Shown piece after piece: positions 6,686 through 10,553 of a stretch of 10,553 nt of DNA; positions within the stretch are counted from its first letter, which is position 1; each line of letters opens with the position of its first letter. A program made the position numbers and the translations under genes. Below the pieces are notes generated by a model. The model was not told the origin of the DNA, did no database searches, and saw only the letters and a list, made by a program, of their open reading frames with translations. The DNA is from Faecalicatena fissicatena (GTDB taxonomy: Bacteria; Bacillota; Clostridia; Lachnospirales; Lachnospiraceae), in contig LDAQ01000132.1 of NCBI GenBank assembly GCA_001028025.1, positions 1-10,553 of the forward strand, written 5' to 3'.

Positions 6686-7702
6686 ATGAATTCCTATGAA
6701 CGTGTATTTGCAAGATTGAATGGAGACCCCGTTGACCGTATTCCCAATCTCTGTCTTGTCATGACTTTTGCTGCCCGTGAGATTGGGGTTCCGTATGGAC
6801 AGTTTATAACGGACTACCGGCTTCTCTCGGAAGGAATGCTCAGATGCTATGAAAAATACCATTTAGATGCGTTAAGTGTCTGTTCCGATCCTATGCGTGA
6901 GGCCGGCGGTTTTGGTGCCGAGGTTGTGTTTCCCGAAAATGATGTCCCCTACAGCCCGGTTCCACTGATCACCGGGTGCCAGGATATCGGTCGGCTCAAG
7001 ATCACGGAACCTGCTTCCAGCAGACGTATGAATGACCGTCTGGAGGCAGTCCGGCTGCTGAAATCCCGAACCGGAAACGAGGTTCCTGTTATCGGCTGGG
7101 TAGAAGGAGCTGTTGCTGAAAGCTGTGATCTGATGGATGTATCCAACTGCCTTTGTGAGATGCTGGATGAGCCGGAAGCAATGCACGAGCTCCTGACGAT
7201 TTGTCTGGAACAGGCAGAGCTTTTCGCCAGAGCACAATTAGAAGCCGGAGCGGACATCATCGGTATCGGCGACGCCGCCTGTTCTCTTATAGGACCTGAC
7301 CTTTATGAGGAATTTGCCCTTCCTTATCAGCAGAAGCTGATCTCGAGGATTCACGATGCCGGAGGAAAAGTGAAGCTGCACATCTGCGGAAATCTAAACC
7401 CGGTTCTGCATCTGGTTGCAAAAACCGGAGCGGATATTGTAGATTTGGATTATATGGTGGATTTGAGAAAAGCATGTGATATTTTCCCGGAAACCAGCTG
7501 TTTAAACGGGAACTTTGATCCTGTGCAAATCCTGCTCCAGGGAGATATTAAGACGATAGACCAGGCGGTGAAAGAATGTCTGGCATGTGCCGGCCTGCAC
7601 CGCACAATGATATCCGCCGGATGTGAAGTGCCGACATTTACACCGCCTGAAAATCTGGAAGAAGTGTGGCATGTGCTGTCCTCTTCCGGTACAGTGAATT
7701 AA
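6686..7702 (+). CDS. Uroporphyrinogen decarboxylase-fold protein, MtaA/CmuA-like methyltransferase
   Basis: A 338-residue protein of the URO-D superfamily, closer in motif to MtaA/CmuA-type corrinoid methyltransferases than to HemE. H232-x-C234 (KLHICGN, 231-236) and C313 (ISAGCEVP, 309-316) form the H-x-C...C zinc site that activates a thiol methyl acceptor in MtaA-type enzymes. Other family segments are RVFARLNGDPVDRIP (6-20), GADIIGIGDAACSLIGP (188-204) and the NGNFDP turn (274-279). ATG 6686 has GGAGGG at 6675-6680, 5 bases upstream; the longer frame from 6644 starts inside the promoter region. The probable activity is transfer of a methyl group between a corrinoid protein and an acceptor, but no corrinoid protein or substrate methyltransferase is encoded nearby, so the partner must be elsewhere. 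Probably regulated by the divergent AraC-type gene. Confidence 0.85.
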   Translation: MNSYERVFARLNGDPVDRIPNLCLVMTFAAREIGVPYGQFITDYRLLSEGMLRCYEKYHLDALSVCSDPMREAGGFGAEVVFPENDVPYSPVPLITGCQDIGRLKITEPASSRRMNDRLEAVRLLKSRTGNEVPVIGWVEGAVAESCDLMDVSNCLCEMLDEPEAMHELLTICLEQAELFARAQLEAGADIIGIGDAACSLIGPDLYEEFALPYQQKLISRIHDAGGKVKLHICGNLNPVLHLVAKTGADIVDLDYMVDLRKACDIFPETSCLNGNFDPVQILLQGDIKTIDQAVKECLACAGLHRTMISAGCEVPTFTPPENLEEVWHVLSSSGTVN

Positions 7703-7826
7703 TTTATGTTTCTGCGGTTAACGGAAATATTCCAGTTCATATGTCCCTTAAATTCCCCATTAAAAAAGAGCTGTCCAATATATCGAGTTTTATTAAGATG
7801 TATTTCGCCCCCAACAAACTACAATT

Positions 7827-8048
7827 TCAGTTTTTCTCCTTGATAAAGTGATATGCAAATTCTATAGCTTTACAAGTAAGGGCTTCGCACATATGCGGCG
7901 GGTCATTCGGGGTAAATCCTTCCGGTCTTAATTCATAACATCTTAATGAACCAAACTCCTGCTGAAACGACTCAGCATATTCATAACAGGTTTGGATAAT
8001 ATCATCTTTCCAATATAGATCATGTACCCGTTTTTCAATAAATTCCAT
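7827..8048 (-). pseudogene. Internally deleted remnant of a C_GCAxxG_C_C-type redox protein gene
   Basis: A 73-residue frame beginning MEFIEKRVHDLYWKDDI and continuing directly into a segment (about residues 17-73) containing FGSLRCYELRPEGF, PNDPPHMCEALTC and AFHFI-like helix residues. From memory of the family, the first piece is the N-terminus and the second the C-terminus of C_GCAxxG_C_C proteins (putative redox-active or metal-binding, about 140-150 residues). The middle with the Cys-GCAxxG motif is absent, and there is no frameshift at the joint. ATG 8048 has GGAAGG 10 bases upstream. The longer frame to 8129 begins in the loop of a terminator hairpin and is rejected. No promoter was recognised, and the strong terminator at 8102-8143 shields it from the upstream gene. 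It is either a pseudogene or a short derivative that keeps the two C-terminal cysteine pairs. Confidence 0.6.
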
Positions 8049-8101
8049 ATATTCTATTCCTTCCACTTCTGGTTCAGTTCTAATTGACTTGAATTTTATG
8101 T

Positions 8102-8143
8102 TAAACAAAAACAGAATACAGCAGCTCAACAGCTGCTGTATTC
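8102..8143 (-). terminator. Intrinsic terminator of the DUF6506 gene
   Basis: A perfect 13-bp stem, GAATACAGCAGCT (8114-8126) with AGCTGCTGTATTC (8131-8143), closes a four-base loop. On the minus strand it is followed by TGTTTTTGTTTA (8113-8102). It lies 64 bases after the DUF6506 stop codon and ends that transcript before the downstream remnant gene. There is no T-run on the plus-strand side. Confidence 0.82.
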
Positions 8144-8207
8144 CGATATTTCAGTCACTTTTGCACTATCCGGCGCAAAAAAAGACGAATAGTTCGATTC
8201 CCTCAAC

Positions 8208-8510
8208 CTATTGAAACATTTCATCGCCGCTCTTAAATCCAAAGGCCGGATGGAAATCAAAATTAACAGCTCCGACAGCAATACCCGGGCCTACTGCCTT
8301 TTTTATTCTGGCAACACCTTCATAACCAAAACCGGCACATAATTCAATGGCCTGACAGCCTTTTTCTGCCATTTCTTTCGCTACGATCTCAGCCTCGTCA
8401 TAGTCTTTCACACCAATCACATTCATGTTGATAGTGTCCGACGGGATAACTGCCCTTTGCTTCACTGGGCTAACGCCTTCTGCCACGTAAATAAATGCAC
8501 ATTCAAACAT
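8208..8510 (-). CDS. DUF6506 family protein
   Basis: A 100-residue soluble protein that I recognise as DUF6506, of unknown function. Typical features are the opening strand FECAFIYVAEG (2-12), VIGVKDYDEAEIVAKEMAEKG (31-51), AIELCAGFGYEGVARIKKAVG (54-74) and the ending VNFDFHPAFGFKSGDEMF (82-99). The alternating strands and helices suggest a small alpha/beta fold; C52 and C58 are present. ATG 8510 is chosen because AAGGAGA lies 7 bases upstream, and the in-frame ATG at 8528 would overlap that site. The gene is transcribed alone from a near-consensus promoter at 8599-8627 to the terminator at 8102-8143, with a leader of about 80 bases. Regularly spaced half-sites in the promoter suggest a dedicated repressor not encoded in the window. 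Confidence 0.85.
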   Translation of the reverse strand: MFECAFIYVAEGVSPVKQRAVIPSDTINMNVIGVKDYDEAEIVAKEMAEKGCQAIELCAGFGYEGVARIKKAVGPGIAVGAVNFDFHPAFGFKSGDEMFQ

Positions 8511-8598
8511 CAGAAACTCTCCTTCCATTTTTCAGCATGCTTTAAGATATCAGATACTTAACACATGCTATTAATCCGCTCCATTAACTACCAAAATC

Positions 8599-8627
8599 AT
8601 AATATACCTTTACCCGGTATATGTCAA
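8599..8627 (-). promoter_or_regulatory. Near-consensus sigma-A promoter of the DUF6506 gene
   Basis: On the minus strand TTGACA (8622-8627) and TATTAT (8599-8604) are 17 bases apart. Transcription is expected from about 8592. This is the best promoter in the window. Confidence 0.82.
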
Positions 8628-8633
8628 ATACCG
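8604..8633. promoter_or_regulatory. Candidate operator in the DUF6506 promoter
   Basis: CGGTAT and ATACCG (8615-8620 and 8628-8633) form an inverted repeat around the -35 hexamer. A third half-site, ATACC at 8604-8608, lies in the spacer and -10 region, so the half-sites ATACC, GGTAT and ATACC repeat every 12 bases with alternating orientation. The position would let a bound protein exclude RNA polymerase. The cognate regulator is unknown. Confidence 0.45.
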
Positions 8634-8639
8634 ATATGG

Positions 8640-9130
8640 TTTCTCATTTGCAATGCCACATAAAATGCTTTCCTTACCAGTAGCAGCTTAAATGCAGCCG
8701 ACACGCTTTCTACTACATTGGCGTAAACAATCTGCTGCCACTAAGATTTCCTTATCTCTAATTAATCTCACTCTCAATTCCGCTCTTCATGTGTTCTTCC
8801 ATTGCCGTCACTTCTGGCAGCGGCAAAACAAATCGTTTTAACAGCCATGCATGGACCAATTCGATCCATTTTGCAGCATCTGCATCCATCTGGTTCTTTG
8901 CTCCTGAACTTGCCGTCTCCCAGCTTTTTCAGTTCGATTTTCAGCAAGTATACTGTTCAAAGTCCTAACGGCTATAAAAACAATAATCCGCCTATAAACT
9001 AACTCCGTACTTTGAGTGTTTAGAGTCCTTTTTTGTTTTATGTGGTTGGCGAACTTACACGGGCAATCCCACTACAGATTCTAATTTATCTTTTCAAATG
9101 ATAATATATTACCTCATTAAAATTATTTTC
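8640..9130. other. Gene-poor stretch with coding-like debris on the minus strand
   Basis: No intact recognisable gene is present. On the minus strand three frames look coding in succession. One reads LLKIELKKLGDGKFRSKEPDG upstream of about 8885. A 43-residue frame from ATG 8889 to the TAG at 8758 begins MDADAAKWIELVHAWLLKRF and has AGGAG 11 bases upstream. A third reads LRVRLIRDKEILVAADCLRQ just beyond. This is what a gene broken by frameshifts would give, but I cannot name a family. A weak plus-strand terminator-like hairpin, CTAACTC with GAGTGTTTAG then TTTTTTG, lies at 8999-9036. The remainder, 9037-9130, is AT-rich with nothing recognised. Confidence 0.35.
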
Positions 9131-9472
9131 CTACTGCCACGTTTTCCAAACCTCTGGCTGATAGCCTACTGTCGCTGATTTTCCATTCCGGACTATCGGC
9201 GTTCTTAATATCTGTTGGTTATCCAGTAATTTTTCATCTTTATCTTCTTCCGCAATATACTGGAGCAACGCCAATGCATCTTTGTCTTTGCACTTTTCAT
9301 CAATCATGTGGCTGCGTCCACCTACAGCCTGCTTTATACTGTTATATTCACCTTTGCTCATACCTTTTTCTTTCATATCAATAAATTGGCATTTTATTCC
9401 CCGCTCTTTAAAATATCTCTGGGCCTTCTTTGTCTCAAAGCATTTCGTGGTTCCAAATATCTGAATGTTCAT
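9131..9472 (-). CDS. ArsC/Spx-like thioredoxin-fold protein
   Basis: A 113-residue protein of the arsenate reductase-like family (ArsC/Spx/YffB group). It opens with a thioredoxin-fold strand and the active-site loop MNIQIFGTTKCFETKKAQRYF, where C11 is the single catalytic-type cysteine and T14 replaces the second cysteine of the CxxC pair. The family's RTPIV motif appears near 89-93, followed by VGYQPEVWKTW at the end. Length is normal. ATG 9472 has GGAGGGG 10 bases upstream; the longer frame to 9547 runs through the leader. Real arsenate reduction is doubtful, because no arsenic genes lie nearby and the C-x-x-T version is typical of uncharacterised clostridial members; a thiol-redox or Spx-like role is possible. 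It is transcribed alone from the promoter at 9576-9604. Confidence 0.85.
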   Translation of the reverse strand: MNIQIFGTTKCFETKKAQRYFKERGIKCQFIDMKEKGMSKGEYNSIKQAVGGRSHMIDEKCKDKDALALLQYIAEEDKDEKLLDNQQILRTPIVRNGKSATVGYQPEVWKTWQ

Positions 9473-9575
9473 ATCTAAGCATCCCCTCCAACAATTTCCT
9501 ATACTCCGCCAACGATTATTTATTTTACCGCCTTTCAGCATTTTCAATAAGTAATCTCATAATTCCCACCACTCC

Positions 9576-9604
9576 ATTATACGACAGCCATCCATACTAT
9601 GCAA
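9576..9604 (-). promoter_or_regulatory. Consensus sigma-A promoter of the ArsC/Spx-like gene
   Basis: On the minus strand TTGCAT (9599-9604) and TATAAT (9576-9581) are exactly 17 bases apart. The predicted start near 9569 gives a leader of nearly 100 bases before ATG 9472. Confidence 0.75.
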
Positions 9605-9670
9605 TTTTTCATTCTTCTGTTTGTAACCGGGTTGTAAAGTATATTGTGGAGAACGTGAGCAAGACCTAGC

Positions 9671-9708
9671 AAAAAAATAAAGGAAACGCTGTAAATTCAA
9701 CGTTTCCT
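9671..9708 (-). terminator. Intrinsic terminator of the tRNA cluster
   Basis: AGGAAACG (9681-9688) pairs with CGTTTCCT (9701-9708), an 8-bp stem with a 12-base loop. On the minus strand it is followed by TTATTTTTTT (9680-9671). It sits 15 bases after the 3' end of tRNA-Leu and ends the tRNA transcript. Confidence 0.85.
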
Positions 9709-9722
9709 CCATTTTACACTAA

Positions 9723-9808
9723 TGCCGCAGACCGGAATCGAACCGGTACGGGTATCACTACCCACGGGATTTTAAGTCCCGGGCGTCTGCCAGTTCCGCC
9801 ACTGCGGC
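9723..9808 (-). tRNA. tRNA-Leu (anticodon TAA)
   Basis: An 86-nt class II tRNA with acceptor GCCGCAG/CTGCGGC, discriminator A, anticodon stem CGGGA/TCCCG around loop CTTAAAA, a variable-arm stem GGGTA/TACCC, and a T arm with GGTTCGATTCC. It reads UUA codons and possibly UUG by wobble. The 3' CCA is not encoded. It is the last gene of the tRNA cluster. Confidence 0.96.
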
Positions 9809-9816
9809 ATAATATA

Positions 9817-9889
9817 TGGGACCTATAGGGCTCGAACCTATGACCCTCTGCTTGTAAGGCAGATGCTCTCCCAGCTGAGCTAAGATCCC
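9817..9889 (-). tRNA. tRNA-Val (anticodon TAC)
   Basis: A 73-nt tRNA with acceptor GGGATCT/AGGTCCC (one G-T pair), discriminator A, D arm GCTCAGCTGGGAGAGC, anticodon stem TCTGC/GCAGA with loop CTTACAA, and T loop TTCGAGC. CCA is not encoded. Confidence 0.96.
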
Positions 9890-9945
9890 ATAATATTTAA
9901 TTGTACATCAGAGAAAATTATAACTCTTTTTTCCACTAATGTCAA

Positions 9946-10019
9946 CGACCCAGAAGAGACTCGAACTCTCGACCTCCGCCGTGACAGGGCGGCGCTCTAA
10001 CCAACTGAGCCACTGGGCC
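9946..10019 (-). tRNA. tRNA-Asp (anticodon GTC)
   Basis: A 74-nt tRNA with acceptor GGCCCAG/CTGGGTC, the discriminator G expected of tRNA-Asp, anticodon stem CCGCC/GGCGG with loop CTGTCAC, and T loop TTCGAGT. CCA is not encoded. Confidence 0.97.
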
Positions 10020-10040
10020 TTATTAAATTTTTTAAAGTAG

Positions 10041-10114
10041 TGGACCTTCGGGGACTCGAACCCAGGACCGATCGGTTATGAGCCGATTGCTCTAACCAAC
10101 TGAGCTAAAGGTCC
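10041..10114 (-). tRNA. tRNA with anticodon CAT (elongator Met or Ile2)
   Basis: A 74-nt tRNA with acceptor GGACCTT/AAGGTCC, discriminator A, D arm GCTCAGTTGGTTAGAGC, anticodon stem ATCGG/CCGAT with loop CTCATAA, and T loop TTCGAGT. The paired first base pair excludes initiator tRNA. The GGACC acceptor with CAT is also seen in tRNA-Ile2, whose C34 is modified to lysidine to read AUA, so the choice between Met and Ile2 is open. CCA is not encoded. Confidence 0.93.
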
Positions 10115-10144
10115 ACGTGTATTATGTCCCAAAAAAGGAACAAA

Positions 10145-10217
10145 AGCCGATGATCGGACTCGAACCGATAACCTGCTGATTACAAATCAGCTGCTCTGCC
10201 AATTGAGCCACATCGGC
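10145..10217 (-). tRNA. tRNA-Thr (anticodon TGT)
   Basis: A 73-nt tRNA with acceptor GCCGATG/CATCGGC, discriminator T, D arm GCTCAATTGGCAGAGC, anticodon stem GCTGA/TCAGC with loop TTTGTAA, and T loop TTCGAGT. CCA is not encoded. A rearranged partial copy lies just upstream in the transcript at 10232-10309. Confidence 0.96.
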
Positions 10218-10231
10218 GTATTACATTTTCA

Positions 10232-10309
10232 CAGAGCAGCTAATTTGTAATCAGCACTCTGCCTGCGATTGACGTAGTCAATCTAAATAAATTGAACCAC
10301 ATCGGCGTA
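10232..10309 (-). pseudogene. Scrambled partial tRNA-Thr copy with inverted anticodon arm
   Basis: Plus positions 10290-10309 repeat 10201-10220 (tRNA-Thr 5' end and flank) with one mismatch in 20, in the same orientation. Plus positions 10232-10256 match the anticodon arm of tRNA-Thr (10174-10198) in the opposite orientation, with one mismatch in 25. Between them lies a small palindrome, GATTGAC-GTA-GTCAATC (10267-10283). No T arm or 3' acceptor strand is present, so it cannot be a working tRNA. It probably arose from duplication followed by inversion at the hairpin. Confidence 0.75.
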
Positions 10310-10316
10310 AACAAAA

Positions 10317-10388
10317 TGACTCCTACGGGAATCGAACCCGTGTTACCGCCGTGAAAGGGCGATGTCTTAACCGCTTGACCAAGGAGCC
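10317..10388 (-). tRNA. tRNA-Glu (anticodon TTC)
   Basis: A 72-nt tRNA with acceptor GGCTCCT/AGGAGTC, discriminator A, D arm GTCAAGCGGTTAAGAC, anticodon stem TCGCC/GGCGG with loop CTTTCAC, and T loop TTCGATT. It serves translation and glutamyl-tRNA-dependent pathways. CCA is not encoded. Confidence 0.97.
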
Positions 10389-10409
10389 GTAAAATTAATA
10401 TATAAAGTT

Positions 10410-10442
10410 TTGTAGACCGTAAGTAGTGCTCACGGTCTACAA
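10410..10442. repeat. Perfect 11-bp inverted repeat between tRNA-Glu and tRNA-Asn
   Basis: TTGTAGACCGT (10410-10420) pairs with ACGGTCTACAA (10432-10442) around an 11-base loop. In the tRNA transcript it lies directly after tRNA-Asn, with no T-run following on the minus strand, so it does not look like a terminator. It may help processing between the tRNAs or be a small mobile repeat. Confidence 0.6.
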
Positions 10443-10443
10443 G

Positions 10444-10515
10444 CTCCCCGAGTTGGGCTTGAACCAACGACCCTTCGGTTAACAGCCGAATGCTCTACCA
10501 CTGAGCTATCGAGGA
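10444..10515 (-). tRNA. tRNA-Asn (anticodon GTT)
   Basis: A 72-nt tRNA with acceptor TCCTCGA/TCGGGGA, discriminator G, D arm GCTCAGTGGTAGAGC, anticodon stem TTCGG/CCGAA with loop CTGTTAA, and T loop TTCAAGC. CCA is not encoded. It is the first tRNA of the cluster in the direction of transcription. Confidence 0.96.
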
Positions 10516-10553
10516 ATATTACTATTTTTGTGTACCTTCAAAACTGCATACAA
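10516..10553 (-). other. Probable rRNA-operon spacer at the right edge
   Basis: On the minus strand the sequence TATGCAGTTTTGAAGGTAC resembles the short conserved spacer found beside rRNA genes in clostridial rRNA operons, where it can take part in processing stems. With seven tRNAs following in the same direction, an rRNA operon just outside the window is likely. This is inference from the spacer and layout; no rRNA gene sequence is visible. Confidence 0.4.

Noticed and set aside
7703..7826. Terminator after the MtaA-like gene
   Set aside because: No stem followed by a T-run was found; transcription may end further on or by another mechanism.
8049..8129. Longer N-terminus for the C_GCAxxG_C_C remnant
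   Set aside because: The TTG start lies in a terminator loop, and the extra residues do not resemble the family.
8802..9002. Plus-strand frame of 66 codons in the 8640-9130 gap
   Set aside because: There is no ribosome binding site, the composition is low-complexity, and minus-strand frames look more like coding.
10240..10467. Minus-strand frame of 75 codons across tRNA-Glu
   Set aside because: It overlaps a certain tRNA gene and the scrambled tRNA-Thr copy.
1..10553. CRISPR arrays, insertion sequences or phage genes
   Set aside because: No regularly spaced direct repeats, transposase motifs or terminal inverted repeats with target duplications were seen.

Overview
The window looks like a piece of chromosome from a low-to-moderate GC Firmicute of the Clostridia, most likely Lachnospiraceae. 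This rests on the protein flavour, strong GGAGG-type ribosome binding sites, a tRNA cluster with no encoded CCA ends, and small families common in gut clostridia (DUF6506, C_GCAxxG_C_C-like and CxxT ArsC-like proteins). The organism call is inference; no rRNA gene lies in the window.

Positions 1-411 hold no convincing gene, but they contain at least four strong hairpins and may be a structured RNA or a repeat element cut by the left edge. A RluA-family pseudouridine synthase gene (457-1347, +) follows. It converges on a four-gene minus-strand block: an AraC-type regulator (5656-6540), a TetR-type regulator (4939-5550), an ABC ATPase (4112-4813) and a large FtsX-type permease (1378-4110). The ATPase and permease are one translationally packed operon, one base apart. 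Three copies of the operator ATAAC-N3-GTTAT, two before tetR and one before the ATPase gene, suggest that the TetR protein represses both itself and the exporter.

The AraC-type gene is divergent from a gene for a uroporphyrinogen decarboxylase-fold, MtaA-like protein (6686-7702, +) that keeps the H-x-C...C zinc site of corrinoid methyltransferases. The two promoters overlap, so the AraC protein is the natural candidate regulator of this gene. No corrinoid protein or substrate methyltransferase is encoded nearby.

Further right on the minus strand are a 73-residue remnant of a C_GCAxxG_C_C-type protein that seems to have lost its middle, a DUF6506 gene with a textbook promoter, half-site repeats and terminator, a roughly 490-base gene-poor stretch with coding-like debris, and an ArsC/Spx-like gene with its own consensus promoter. 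The last 850 bases are a minus-strand tRNA cluster transcribed in the order Asn, Glu, Thr, CAT (Met or Ile2), Asp, Val, Leu. It ends in a clear terminator and probably follows an rRNA operon beyond the right edge. Between tRNA-Glu and tRNA-Thr lies a scrambled tRNA-Thr copy whose anticodon arm is inverted.
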